Positions 1 through 8,864 of a DNA stretch of 64,000 bases are shown in pieces. Made by a program: the position numbers and the translations under genes. How positions within the stretch are numbered: position 1 is the first letter of the stretch; the number at the start of each line of letters is the position of its first letter. Origin of the DNA: Cohnella cholangitidis (GTDB taxonomy: Bacteria > Bacillota > Bacilli > Paenibacillales > Paenibacillaceae). The notes under the pieces were generated by a model that worked only from the letters and a program-made list of their open reading frames with translations, had not been told where the DNA came from and did no database searches. The stretch lies in the NCBI RefSeq assembly GCF_014107495.1, contig NZ_CP041969.1, positions 1,116,001-1,180,000 on the forward strand, written 5' to 3'.

Positions 1-789
1 GAAATGAGGATCGTTAATGATGCTCATCGTGACGTTGATGAAGATTTTCTGGATCGTGCCTAGCGTCGGACAATGGCGAATCGCCTTTTCCCTGGCGAGA
101 CGGTCTAACGCGAAAGCCATGTTGTTTCTCTCGGCGAATTGGAAGAGAGAGAGCGGTCCGTCGAACAAGCTCCCTTCCGGGCATCTCGTCAGCGCTTCGT
201 AGCCGAACACTCTTCCGTCCCCTAGCCGCATGATCGGTTGATATACGCTTTTGATGCTGCTTTCCGTTAACAAACGCTCCAACTCTAGACGAAGCTCCCA
301 ATCGCTCTGATCGATGAGGGAGTCCCGAATCTGTCCCGTCGCTTTCAGTACGCCCCGATAGATAGAGTCTTTGAGCTGCCCGCGTTTCCAATCGCGCAGA
401 GCGGCATATCCAATCCCTCTCTCCCGGTACCTAGCGGATTGGGAGAACGATTTGCCCGCTAACCCGGAATGCGCGATAATCGCTTCTTTCACCCGCTTGG
501 CCAACCCGCGCAAATAGGGTTCGCTCTCCTCCTCGGCAAGAGATGCCGGCAGTTCGGCGTACAGCCACAGATGGCCCGCTACTTCGTCGCCGAACCATAG
601 ATCGCTGCGGCCCATGGACAAGGCCAACCAGTTAGGCCAATTAAACCCTTCCTCCCAGAGCTCGGACGAGAATCCGCTCCTCCACTCGGATAGATCTATT
701 CCTATTATCCCAATATGGTGATGATGTTCGATTCTCTCTAGCAATCGCTCCATGCCAAACCAAGATGATTTCATTGTATCCAACACCAT
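1..789 (-). CDS. EAL-domain protein, C-terminus cut by window edge
   Basis: This is an open frame on the minus strand that runs off the left edge without a stop. The visible part has an N-terminal region of about 170 residues that looks like a degenerate GGDEF-type fold. It is followed by the start of an EAL (cyclic-di-GMP phosphodiesterase) domain. The EAL start is clear: VYQPIMRLGDG, then GYEALTR, and further on the INVTMSII segment, which supplies the metal-binding Asn of active EAL domains. Most of the catalytic half lies outside the window, so activity cannot be judged. ATG codons at 789, 774 and 753 are all possible starts and none has a clean ribosome binding site. The next gene upstream (887-3268) has a similar N-terminal layout, so the two look like tandem paralogues. 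Confidence 0.75.
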   Translation of the reverse strand, partial: MVLDTMKSSWFGMERLLERIEHHHHIGIIGIDLSEWRSGFSSELWEEGFNWPNWLALSMGRSDLWFGDEVAGHLWLYAELPASLAEEESEPYLRGLAKRVKEAIIAHSGLAGKSFSQSARYRERGIGYAALRDWKRGQLKDSIYRGVLKATGQIRDSLIDQSDWELRLELERLLTESSIKSVYQPIMRLGDGRVFGYEALTRCPEGSLFDGPLSLFQFAERNNMAFALDRLAREKAIRHCPTLGTIQKIFINVTMSIINDPHF

Positions 790-886
790 CTTCCGCAGAT
801 ACTGTAAGTAAGGTTCAATAAGCCAGGTTCGCCTCGTTTAGAACATTAATTTACCAAAGTTTTGTAAACGCGGTGCCCGCTCTTTG

Positions 887-3268
887 TCAATGTGTGGTTA
901 AATCGGCAACAATCGGACTTAATTCGACATTTTCCGCGATCGATTCGCACACAAGCGCGTTCCCGCTCAACTGCTTGGCCTTCTTCTTGAGCAGCGCCGC
1001 CCTCTCGGAGAGAGCATCCGGCGTCCAACCGGCCGTCGACTGGCAGAGCAGCAGGGACAGGGAGAGCGATAGGCCCGTCGCTTCCAGCGGTCGCCCCGAT
1101 CTATCGAGCACCGGGCCGACATATTTCCCCGTATACGCACCGATTCCCCGTTCGAACCGGTTAATGACTTCTCTCGCCATCTCGGCGGGGTCCGAACCGG
1201 ATGAGACGACGATAAAGTCATCTCCCCCGATATGGCCTACGAAACACTCCGCATTGGTCTGCGTCCTTACGGTATCCAGCAAAGTTTCCCCCGTAAATCG
1301 GATAACTTCGTCTCCCTTATGAAACCCGTACTGATCGTTGTACCACTTGAAATGGTCCAGATCCGCATACAGCACCGCGAACGGACGGCCTTCCGCCAGC
1401 CTGCGAACGAGCTCCCGATGAATCGGTTCGTTGCCCGGCAACCCGGTTAACGGATTCGCCCATTGCGCATCCGTCATCCTCGATTGCGTAATCCACTCCA
1501 GCATGGATCGGATGGACGTAATACCGGTAACAAGTCCGTCGCGAGTGACGATTACGGCGTCGTACAGCTTGTCCGGCTCTCTGGCCATCGCCATCTGCGA
1601 GGCTTGATCGACCGTAATGGATTCATCGACGATCATCGGATGAGCGTCCATGATTTTGCCGACCGAACGGCTCCAATATAACGGTAAACCGAATTGGCCC
1701 GACAACAATTGATGAAGCTTTTCTTTCATGACTAGCCCGATTGGCCTTCCGTTATCCGTAATGACGATTCCCTGTCCTTCCCTATGCAGCTCAAAGTGCC
1801 GGGAAACTTCCGAGACGGAAATATCTCTGCTCATCGTTTTCACGGGTTCTACCAATTCCGACAACGTACCGGTGGCCCCTTGATAACGCCTGTTCACTTC
1901 CGAGCGTATACGGGTCTGAATTTCCGGAGCCAGTACCATCCGGTCTTCGACTCCACGGTCCAGCCATTTGCCTTGGGCATAATTCATTCCGCTCGCGACA
2001 AGCGCGGGGAGCAGCCCCTCTTGATCCAGCCCGCTCGCGATCAGAACGATCTGTTCTTTGCGCGTTAAAGCAATCAAGCCTTGCAGCATGCTCTCTTCGA
2101 CTGGATCGAGTCCTTTGCCGCTTATCCAGCCTACGTTCAGTTGCGCGTAATCCGGATGCATGTCCACCATTCGGCGCAATGAAGCGAAGCTCGGCATGAT
2201 TCCGGACAAAGCGATCCGGAACCCTTGATTGCGATAATGGCTAAGCGCGGCTTTCATCGTGACGCCCTGTTCGTCTTCCCCTCCGACCATAACGAGTACG
2301 ACATGCTCCGGCCTTAAGTTGGCCGCTTCGATCCGCCTCAAAGTACTTCCCGGATAAAGCCTCGGATCGAAAATAATTTTCGACGGTACGGGGAGGAACA
2401 GCTTCACGTCGCCGTTGCGGGAAGGAAACCCCCGAATCGCCGCTTCGCGGAAACGGCGATCGACCTCGAACAACCGCCCTTCCTGATCCGCGTTCTCATA
2501 GAACTCTTTCAGGTTCATCCTTGCGCCGCCATTCTTTCTAACGGGGATCGCTTCGAAACCGTACAGCGACCCGTCCAGCAGCGAAACGATCGGCAAATAG
2601 CGGACTTTGAAATCGGAATCCGCCGATAGCGACGGATATTCGGTCAATGGCAATCTTATCGGATTGCCGGAGAAAAACATTCTCTGCCATGCGGTTTCAT
2701 ACGCCGTGAGCAACGCCTCTTCCAAGTAAGCAGGCGAAGTATCCTTTCCGGCCTCAACGGCGGACGGACTCCCGATCCATCCGAACCCGTATCGAAGGCT
2801 GCTTCCGTTCTCTACTCTGCGCGAATAGCGAAAATCGGTAAAAACCCTTGTCATGACGTCGCGCAGCAGAAAAGCGATTCTTCCCGCTGCAATCTCCGGA
2901 ACCTCCTCGGGAGACGTGCCCCCCTGCTGCTTCTCGGCCGTGAAAGCTACGGTTAGGATGAGGCTCGCGCCGGACATCGTCCAACGCAGGACGGAATCGG
3001 ATAACTTCGAGAATCTAAGGGCGACCGCTCTTAACAGACGGCGTATGCGCAAAGGCACGATTGCCGGAGCTTGGTCGGACTGCGCCGGAGCTTGCCCGCC
3101 TTCCCAACGCACGATAAATAACCCGCGGCTCTGCAGGTTCAGGCTCTCGACCGACTTGTCGCCGAGTTCGCCGTTCCGTGTATCATGCTCTTCTCCGTTA
3201 ACCGCTCTTCTACCCTTCCAGTGCGCCGTAACCAGTTCTGGATTTAACCATCCGCTTGCTTCATTCAT
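887..3268 (-). CDS. Degenerate EAL - CBS pair - GGDEF signalling protein
   Basis: Predicted cytosolic c-di-GMP protein of about 793 residues. A poorly conserved N-terminal region (1-215) is followed by an EAL-like domain (about 220-445), a CBS pair (475-595) and a C-terminal GGDEF domain (605-760). The GGDEF signature is GGDDF (about 681-685), which fits an active diguanylate cyclase. The EAL domain looks catalytically dead: the EAL motif reads FEAI, the metal-binding DDFG segment reads LSGIMP, and the expected Lys and later Glu are missing, so it is probably a sensor or partner domain. The open frame extends to a GTG at 3334. I prefer the ATG at 3268 because GGGGG lies about 9 nt before it and the earlier starts lack a site. 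The CBS pair resembles the one in the protein at 13278-14462. Confidence 0.85.
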   Translation of the reverse strand: MNEASGWLNPELVTAHWKGRRAVNGEEHDTRNGELGDKSVESLNLQSRGLFIVRWEGGQAPAQSDQAPAIVPLRIRRLLRAVALRFSKLSDSVLRWTMSGASLILTVAFTAEKQQGGTSPEEVPEIAAGRIAFLLRDVMTRVFTDFRYSRRVENGSSLRYGFGWIGSPSAVEAGKDTSPAYLEEALLTAYETAWQRMFFSGNPIRLPLTEYPSLSADSDFKVRYLPIVSLLDGSLYGFEAIPVRKNGGARMNLKEFYENADQEGRLFEVDRRFREAAIRGFPSRNGDVKLFLPVPSKIIFDPRLYPGSTLRRIEAANLRPEHVVLVMVGGEDEQGVTMKAALSHYRNQGFRIALSGIMPSFASLRRMVDMHPDYAQLNVGWISGKGLDPVEESMLQGLIALTRKEQIVLIASGLDQEGLLPALVASGMNYAQGKWLDRGVEDRMVLAPEIQTRIRSEVNRRYQGATGTLSELVEPVKTMSRDISVSEVSRHFELHREGQGIVITDNGRPIGLVMKEKLHQLLSGQFGLPLYWSRSVGKIMDAHPMIVDESITVDQASQMAMAREPDKLYDAVIVTRDGLVTGITSIRSMLEWITQSRMTDAQWANPLTGLPGNEPIHRELVRRLAEGRPFAVLYADLDHFKWYNDQYGFHKGDEVIRFTGETLLDTVRTQTNAECFVGHIGGDDFIVVSSGSDPAEMAREVINRFERGIGAYTGKYVGPVLDRSGRPLEATGLSLSLSLLLCQSTAGWTPDALSERAALLKKKAKQLSGNALVCESIAENVELSPIVADLTTH

Positions 3269-3488
3269 ATTCGTATGCCCCCGACCGACGATAGTGGATT
3301 CCATACCCGGGAAAGGATCGTTCTTTTCTACCACCGTACCATGGCATTGTTTTCGTAATCGTTCGGTTTTGTTGTCCGTATGTAAAAACGCTTAGCAGCT
3401 CTCGAAATGATCCCTTTCGCACTAAATGAGTAGAGTACAGTAAGGTGATCGTATCACTTTATCCATCTACTTTGCGGATCATGTCCTG

Positions 3489-3578
3489 AAATAAGATGAT
3501 GCGGTAACGCTAAACGTTCCGGACAGCTTCACTACACCGGGTTCAGATTCAAATAGCGTTATCCCGTAACGTTATTGG
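3489..3578. repeat. Dispersed palindromic intergenic repeat, left copy
   Basis: Non-coding stretch between two genes. It begins AAATAAGATGATG and contains GGTAACGCTAA. It ends in a near-palindrome at 3551-3578 (AAATAGCGTTAT, then GTAACGTTATTGG). Related pieces, some in inverted orientation, occur at 63467-63660. The rest of 3335-3627 shows nothing else recognisable. Confidence 0.6.
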
Positions 3579-3627
3579 ATAGCTACAGCTCCCTATCAAA
3601 CCAATAGAGTGACAAGGAAGCGCTATT

Positions 3628-4234
3628 CTATATCCAAGTAGGTGCTTTGGGCCCAAGCAAGTATTTGCGCGCGCGAATTCTATCGTTTTCAGCAACAAGT
3701 AACTCCATAGAAACCAACTCATGCAACAAATGGCGCGCGTGCTGTGCTTGTACCCCCAATAGAATACATACTTCCTTAGGCGTAAATGGACGTTGGAGAC
3801 GAATGGCCATTCTCATAATCTCCCTATGCTTGAGCGAGAGCGCCGAAACACCTTGGTTGCCGCCGCCATATAACTTCCCCATCACTTGCAAAATAAATTG
3901 CAGGCATTGGCGGGGCCGTTCTTTGATCATATCTAGCGGAATTCGATACACGTGCCAGCCGTAATGCACCAGTTGATTTTGTCTCTCCTTCTCATAATCA
4001 AAGCCTCGGCGAGTGATATTCTTCGCATGAGAGCTAAAGTCGTCCACTTCCCAATCGATAAAATACTTCATATTCCGCGTGCAGAAATTGGAGATTACCA
4101 AATAAAGGCCACCAAATTTCCTGTAGAAACAACTTCTCGGAGTGACCGTGGTCTTCTATTAATTTGCGCAACGGTTCTCCTTTTCGCAACTTCTTTTGAT
4201 TCGCCAACCATTGTTCATAATGGTCATGAAACAT
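3628..4234 (-). pseudogene. Broken DUF559-like nuclease-fold gene
   Basis: Two overlapping frames together match the intact protein at 26130-26840. The N-terminal piece starts at ATG 4234, with AAAGGAG 10 nt upstream, and reads into FLHAEYEV before a premature stop near 4034. The C-terminal piece continues in another frame from about 4101 (YFIDWEVDDFSSHAKN) to the stop at 3628. The intact paralogue carries about 23 extra residues at the junction, including the conserved Asp of the LDFAYI strand of the PD-(D/E)xK-like core. The simplest reading is a deletion of roughly 70 bp that is not a multiple of three, which removed part of the putative active site and shifted the frame. The C-terminal winged-helix-like region is still readable. 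A sequencing error cannot explain the missing residues. Confidence 0.8.
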
Positions 4235-4268
4235 CTTGCTCTCTCTCCTTTGCGGCACTGAAGACGAC

Positions 4269-4304
4269 AAAAAACCGCGATCTCCCAACTTGGGAAAACG
4301 CGGT
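4269..4304 (-). terminator. Intrinsic terminator of pst1-phoU operon
   Basis: CCGCG/CGCGG outer stem with a TCCCAA/TTGGGA inner stem, followed on the minus strand by a run of six T. It lies 85 nt after the phoU stop. Confidence 0.8.
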
Positions 4305-4389
4305 GTGCTTCACTCGCCGATATTCGTTTAATATAAAAATAAACGATAAATTCAAATGTGTCACGCAAGCTATCTGTATTCCACCACTG

Positions 4390-5052
4390 CTATTGATTCA
4401 AATCGGGACGTTTGCCAGTCATCAGATAGACGACGCTTTCGGCGATGTTCGTCGCATGATCGGCGATCCGCTCGATGTAGCGGCCCACGAAGCTAAGCAG
4501 CATCGCTTGGCTGACCGTCTTCGGATTCTCTACCATGATCGAGAATAGCTCCCGTATGATTTGCGCGTACAGGGCGTCTACCTGATCGTCGTCCTTCGCG
4601 CTCTTATATGCGAGATCGACGTTTTCGTCCACATAGGACTGCAGCGATTCTTGGATCATGATCGCGACTAGATCGGCCATTCTCGGCAGATCGAGAAGCG
4701 GCTTGATTAACGGTTGACCGTCCAACCGGATGACTACCTTGGCGATATCTACGGATAAGTCGCCCATCCGCTCCAGATCGGACGAAATTTTGAAGGCGAT
4801 CAGAATACGGCGCAAATCCTTCGCGACCGGCTGTTGCGTAGCGATCAGCTTCGCTCCGATTTCGCTGATTTTCTCTTCCAGCTGGTTCAGCTCGGAATCG
4901 GATTTCACGATTTTTTTACCCGTTTCGATATCGCCGTTCTTCAGCGCGTCCATCGATTCGATAAGCGCCTTCTCGACGCGATTGCCCATCTCGATTAACA
5001 ATTGCGTCATTTCTTCCAATCCATGATCGAACTCCAGCCGTTTAACCATCAT
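4390..5052 (-). CDS. phoU: Phosphate transport regulator PhoU
   Basis: Predicted cytosolic regulator that couples the Pst permease to the PhoR kinase. It is about 220 residues, the usual length, and is built of two PhoU three-helix repeats. The first starts at FDHGLEEMTQLLIEMG and the second begins near ALYAQIIREL. ATG 5052 has AGAGGA 9 nt upstream; ATG 5049 and an upstream start at 5091 are possible alternatives. It is the last gene of pstS1-C1-A1-B-phoU, 22 nt after pstB, and is followed by a terminator. Presence of PhoU next to a high-affinity pst operon is the classic arrangement. Confidence 0.95.
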   Translation of the reverse strand: MMVKRLEFDHGLEEMTQLLIEMGNRVEKALIESMDALKNGDIETGKKIVKSDSELNQLEEKISEIGAKLIATQQPVAKDLRRILIAFKISSDLERMGDLSVDIAKVVIRLDGQPLIKPLLDLPRMADLVAIMIQESLQSYVDENVDLAYKSAKDDDQVDALYAQIIRELFSIMVENPKTVSQAMLLSFVGRYIERIADHATNIAESVVYLMTGKRPDLNQ

Positions 5053-5074
5053 CCCTATCCATCCTCTCTCGGAA

Positions 5075-5830
5075 TCAACCAAACCGTCCACTGATGTAAT
5101 CTTCCGTGCGCTGATCAGTCGGATTGGAGAACAAACGCTCCGTCTCCGAATATTCCACGACTTCTCCGTTCAGGAAGAAGACGGTTTGTTGCGAAACGCG
5201 AGCCGCTTGGTGCATGTTGTGCGTGACCATGACGATCGTATAACGATCCTTCAGCTCTTGCGCGAGCTCTTCGATCTTGAGCGTGGAAATCGGGTCTAGA
5301 GCCGACGTCGCTTCGTCCATGAGCAGAATGTCGGGCTCGACCGCGAGCGCGCGCGCAATGCACAGACGTTGCTGTTGACCGCCCGAAATACTAAAGGCGG
5401 AACGCTTCAGATGGTCTTTCACCTCATTCCACAGAGCGGCCGAACGAAGGCTCGTTTCCACGATTTCGTCCAGTTTCTTGCGATCGGTAATGCCATGCAA
5501 GCGCGGTCCGTAGGCGATGTTGTCATAAATCGATTTCGGAAAAGGATTCGGCTGTTGGAACACCATTCCTACGCGTTTGCGAAGCGTCTCAACGTCTACC
5601 TCGTTGGAGTAAATGTCGGTACCCGCGATCGCGACCGTACCTTCGATTCTCGTACCGGCGATCATATCGTTCATCCGGTTGAACGTTCTAAGCAGCGTGG
5701 ATTTGCCGCAGCCGGAAGGACCGATGAACGCGGTGATGGCTTTCTCCGGTATTTCCATGTTGACATGCTTCAAAGCGTGGAATTCTCCGTAAAACAAATC
5801 CAAGTCGTTGATCTCGATAATGGGTTTCAT
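5075..5830 (-). CDS. pstB: Phosphate ABC transporter ATPase PstB
   Basis: ATP-hydrolysing subunit of the phosphate importer, 251 residues. It has Walker [10 protein letters not shown] (about 37-45), the Q-loop in [11 protein letters not shown], signature SGGQQQR, Walker [13 protein letters not shown] and the switch His in VTHNMHQA. The [10 protein letters not shown] segment is typical of PstB. The frame opens at a GTG (5845), but ATG 5830 is the better start because GAGGG lies 8 nt before it. It is the only PstB in the window, although there are two PstS-PstC-PstA sets, so it may energise both. Confidence 0.96.
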   Translation of the reverse strand: MKPIIEINDLDLFYGEFHALKHVNMEIPEKAITAFIGPSGCGKSTLLRTFNRMNDMIAGTRIEGTVAIAGTDIYSNEVDVETLRKRVGMVFQQPNPFPKSIYDNIAYGPRLHGITDRKKLDEIVETSLRSAALWNEVKDHLKRSAFSISGGQQQRLCIARALAVEPDILLMDEATSALDPISTLKIEELAQELKDRYTIVMVTHNMHQAARVSQQTVFFLNGEVVEYSETERLFSNPTDQRTEDYISGRFG

Positions 5831-5846
5831 CGTCTGGTCCCTCACC

Positions 5847-6722
5847 TTATATGTTTTTCTGGAACTTGTTGCGGATAAGAATGGCCGAGAAGTTCATCAG
5901 CAGAAGCATGACGAGCAGGACGATTATCCCCGCCGCGGCCAGGTCATGGAATTCGACCTGCGGCCTTGAAATCCAGCTGAAAATTTGAATCGGCATAACG
6001 GTGAACGACGACATAAGGCTGTTCGGCAAGAAAGCAATGTACGTCACGGCGCCGATCATGACGATAGGCGCCGTTTCGCCGATCGCTCTCGACATCGCAA
6101 GAATAACTCCGGTCATTACGCCGGGCAGAGCGGAAGGCATGACCGCCCGGGATACGGTTTGCCATTTGTTCGCGCCTAGCGCGAAGGAGGCGTCCCGTCT
6201 TGCTCTAGGCACGGCTTTGATCGCTTCCTGCGAAGCCACGATAATAATCGGCAATACGAGCAAAGTCATCGTCAGTGCGCCCGCGATTAAGCTGCGTTCC
6301 AAGGAAAGCAACCGCACGAACAACGTTAATCCCAAAATTCCGTATACGATGGAAGGCACGCCCGCAAGCGTACTGATATTAAGCTGGATCAACCTGGTGA
6401 ATTTGTTCTTCTTGGCATACTCCTCCAAGTAGATCGCCGCACCCACTCCGAATACGAAGGAGAGGGGAGCCATAATCGCGAGAATATAGAGGGTACCTAC
6501 GATAGCGGACTTCATCCCCGCGATGGAAGCTCTGCGGGAAGGATAATTGTTGAACAGCTCCGGCTTTAAGTTCTTGAATCCGTCCGACACGATGTCCGCC
6601 AGAAGGACGATCAGGACGAGGACGCCTAAGGAAGTACAGGCGAGAAACAAGAGCTTAAGAAAGAGATCGATCCGGCGTCTGCGCATTACTCTCTTGTGGT
6701 CGTCTTGAATGAGGTCTGTCAT
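5847..6722 (-). CDS. pstA: Phosphate ABC transporter permease PstA
   Basis: Inner-membrane permease subunit, 291 residues, with about six transmembrane segments. The binding-protein-dependent transport loop is readable ([21 protein letters not shown]), as is [16 protein letters not shown]. The ATG follows the pstC stop by one base and its ribosome binding site (GGGAGGAG) lies inside the last pstC codons, so translation is coupled. It is the third gene of the pst1 operon. Confidence 0.95.
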   Translation of the reverse strand: MTDLIQDDHKRVMRRRRIDLFLKLLFLACTSLGVLVLIVLLADIVSDGFKNLKPELFNNYPSRRASIAGMKSAIVGTLYILAIMAPLSFVFGVGAAIYLEEYAKKNKFTRLIQLNISTLAGVPSIVYGILGLTLFVRLLSLERSLIAGALTMTLLVLPIIIVASQEAIKAVPRARRDASFALGANKWQTVSRAVMPSALPGVMTGVILAMSRAIGETAPIVMIGAVTYIAFLPNSLMSSFTVMPIQIFSWISRPQVEFHDLAAAGIIVLLVMLLLMNFSAILIRNKFQKNI

Positions 6723-6723
6723 C

Positions 6724-7677
6724 TTAGTACTCCTCCCGGAAGCGCTTGGCCAATTTTTGCGCCACGATATTAAGCAGAAGCGTTATGACGAACAGCGTCA
6801 TGCCCACCGCGAAGATCGAGCCGTATTCTATGGAACCGTGCTGCGTATCCCCGCTGCTGACTTGCACGATATAAGCCGTCATCGTTTGGATGCTCTCCAA
6901 CGGATTGGCAGTCAGCTTCGGCGTAGCTCCCGCCGCTACCGTCACGATCATCGTTTCTCCGATCGCGCGGGAGAAAGCAAGCACGGAAGCCGATACGACT
7001 CCGGAGAAGGAAGCTGGCAATACGATTTTGAGCGCCACTTCGAACTTCGTGGCTCCGAGCGCGTAAGCGCCGTCGCGCAGCGAACGAGGAACGGCGGTCA
7101 TCGCGTCTTCGCTCAGGGAGCTGACCATAGGGATGATCATGATCCCGACCACGATTCCCGCGCTGAGCGCGTTGAATACGGGAAGACCCGGTATTATATT
7201 TTGCAGAAGCGGAGTCATAAAGGTTAACGCGAAATATCCGTACACGATGGTCGGAACACCCGCGAGGACTTCCAAAATTGGTTTAATCAATTTGCGAACT
7301 CTGCGCGGAGCATATTCGCTTAAGTAGATTGCCGCCGCCAAACCGACCGGGATGGCAACCAAACAAGCAATCAAGGTGATCATCAACGTTCCGCTCAGGA
7401 GCGGCCATATCCCGTATGCCTTCGGGGCCATCAAGGGATTCCATTTGGTCTGGGTGAAGAAATCCACGATCGATACGTGTTTGAAAAACTGAAAGCTCTC
7501 GGAAAACAATGTAAACACGATGCCTATAGTCGTAAGAATAGATGTCGCCGCGCAAATGAATAATAAGACGGGCATCACTTTATTCATGAAGCTGGAACGC
7601 TCGTTCTTGAATTGCATTTTTCCCGAAAGGACGGGTTGTTCGGGGTTGCGAATGGGCTTCAAGGCCTCTTCTGTCAT
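6724..7677 (-). CDS. pstC: Phosphate ABC transporter permease PstC
   Basis: Inner-membrane permease partner of PstA, about 317 residues and six transmembrane segments. It carries the PstC-type segment EVLAGVPTIVYG and the ATPase-coupling loop LRDGAYALGATKFEVALKIV, followed by AFSRAIGETMIV. The frame opens at 7698, but ATG 7677 has AAGGAG 9 nt before it and is preferred. A hairpin (7722-7764) separates it from pstS1, so pstC and later genes are probably made at a lower level than the binding protein. Confidence 0.94.
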   Translation of the reverse strand: MTEEALKPIRNPEQPVLSGKMQFKNERSSFMNKVMPVLLFICAATSILTTIGIVFTLFSESFQFFKHVSIVDFFTQTKWNPLMAPKAYGIWPLLSGTLMITLIACLVAIPVGLAAAIYLSEYAPRRVRKLIKPILEVLAGVPTIVYGYFALTFMTPLLQNIIPGLPVFNALSAGIVVGIMIIPMVSSLSEDAMTAVPRSLRDGAYALGATKFEVALKIVLPASFSGVVSASVLAFSRAIGETMIVTVAAGATPKLTANPLESIQTMTAYIVQVSSGDTQHGSIEYGSIFAVGMTLFVITLLLNIVAQKLAKRFREEY

Positions 7678-7721
7678 CGTCGTTCGCTCCTTGTTCATCC
7701 TGACATAGAAAAGCCGATGCC

Positions 7722-7764
7722 CCCAGAAGGCAACGGCGCCGTCACGGCCCGTTCGCCTTCTGGG
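7722..7764 (-). other. Intercistronic hairpin between pstS1 and pstC1
   Basis: Perfect 10-bp stem (CCCAGAAGGC / GCCTTCTGGG) with a GC-rich loop and no T-run. It fits an mRNA-stabilising or attenuating structure that keeps pstS1 transcript in excess over the permease genes. Confidence 0.65.
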
Positions 7765-7777
7765 AACATCACCCTTA

Positions 7778-8770
7778 CTACAGCTTGGCTTTTTCAGCGG
7801 TATATTGCTCTTCCGGCAATGGAATATATCCGACTTCAGCCGACAGAGTAGGCACGTTGTTCATGAAGTACTCTACGAAACCTTTGACTTCAGCGCGCTC
7901 GTACTCTTTCTTGTTGACATAGATGAACAATGGGCGGGACAAAGGAGCATAAGTGCCGTCTTTGATCGTTTCCGCGGAAGGTGCGATCGCGCCGCTGCCT
8001 CCGTCTACGGGAACCAATTTCAATTTGTCCGTGTTTTCCTCATAGTAAGCAAATCCGAAAAATCCGATTCCGTTCTTGCTGCCCGCTACGCCTTGAACCA
8101 AAGTGTTGTCGTCTTCGCTCAAAGTTACGGCGTCATCGGTGCGAAGGCCTTTTTTATCCAAGATCGCTTCATTGAAGTAATCGAACGTTCCGGAATCAGC
8201 GCCCGGGGAGAAGATCAGGATTTTTTCGTCCGGCCATTCCGGACGAACTTCTTTCCATGTTTTCGCAGTGCCTTCGTTACCGAAAATTTTGGCAAGCTCT
8301 GCGATCGTCAGGTGATCGATGAAATCATTGTCTTTGTTCACGACGATGGACAGTCCGTCGAACGCGATTTTGAGCTCGTTATATTCAATGCCTTTTTCTT
8401 GGCAAGCCGCTTTCTCTTCGTCTTTGATCGGACGCGATGCGTTGCTGATCGCGGTCTCGGCGTTACAGAAGCGTTTGAAGCCTCCGCCTGTACCGGATGT
8501 GCTGACAGCCGGTTTAACATCCGGTTGCTCTTTGCCGAATTCTTCGACTACCGCTTCCATGATCGGGTATACCGTGCTGGAACCGTCGATCTCGATCGTA
8601 CCGGACAATGCTTCGGAGCTTGCAGGAGCTTCAGAGCTTGCAGAAGCCTCTTCGCTTGGGGACGCACTTTGGTTTGCGTTGTTGTTGCCGCATGCTGTCA
8701 TGAATGCCACCAGCAATACGGCCAGTGTTAGAAGACCTTTGCGTTGAAACTTTGTAAACAATGTACCCAC
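7778..8770 (-). CDS. pstS: Phosphate-binding lipoprotein PstS (copy 1)
   Basis: Extracellular phosphate-binding protein anchored as a lipoprotein, 330 residues. It has a signal peptide with a lipobox ending AFMTAC (Cys27), then a Ser/Ala/Glu-rich linker (about 28-54). The mature domain starts at TIEIDGSSTVYP, which holds phosphate-contacting Ser/Thr; PGADSGTFDYF supplies the second ligand loop. It is the first gene of pstS1-C1-A1-B-phoU. A PhoP-type promoter lies just upstream (8803-8856), so strong induction in low phosphate is expected. Confidence 0.95.
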   Translation of the reverse strand: MGTLFTKFQRKGLLTLAVLLVAFMTACGNNNANQSASPSEEASASSEAPASSEALSGTIEIDGSSTVYPIMEAVVEEFGKEQPDVKPAVSTSGTGGGFKRFCNAETAISNASRPIKDEEKAACQEKGIEYNELKIAFDGLSIVVNKDNDFIDHLTIAELAKIFGNEGTAKTWKEVRPEWPDEKILIFSPGADSGTFDYFNEAILDKKGLRTDDAVTLSEDDNTLVQGVAGSKNGIGFFGFAYYEENTDKLKLVPVDGGSGAIAPSAETIKDGTYAPLSRPLFIYVNKKEYERAEVKGFVEYFMNNVPTLSAEVGYIPLPEEQYTAEKAKL

Positions 8771-8802
8771 TCCTTAAATCTCTAATGTGTTTTACTGTTA
8801 TT

Positions 8803-8856
8803 AGATTAACTGAGGAGTGTAAAATACAAATGCCACTTTTGTTAACGCTATGTAAA
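8803..8856 (-). promoter_or_regulatory. PhoP box and promoter of pst1 operon
   Basis: Read on the minus strand: TTTACA (8856-8851), TTAACA (8845-8840) and TTTACA (8823-8818), on an 11-bp phase with one degenerate slot. The last repeat is followed by 9 nt and a -10-like TAATCT (8808-8803). This matches the PhoP box known from Bacillus subtilis. Confidence 0.75.
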
Positions 8857-8864
8857 AATATAAT

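Noticed and set aside
14-391. 125-codon minus-strand frame at the left edge
   Set aside because: It is out of phase with the EAL-domain frame (VYQPIMRL, GYEALTR), which is the real gene.
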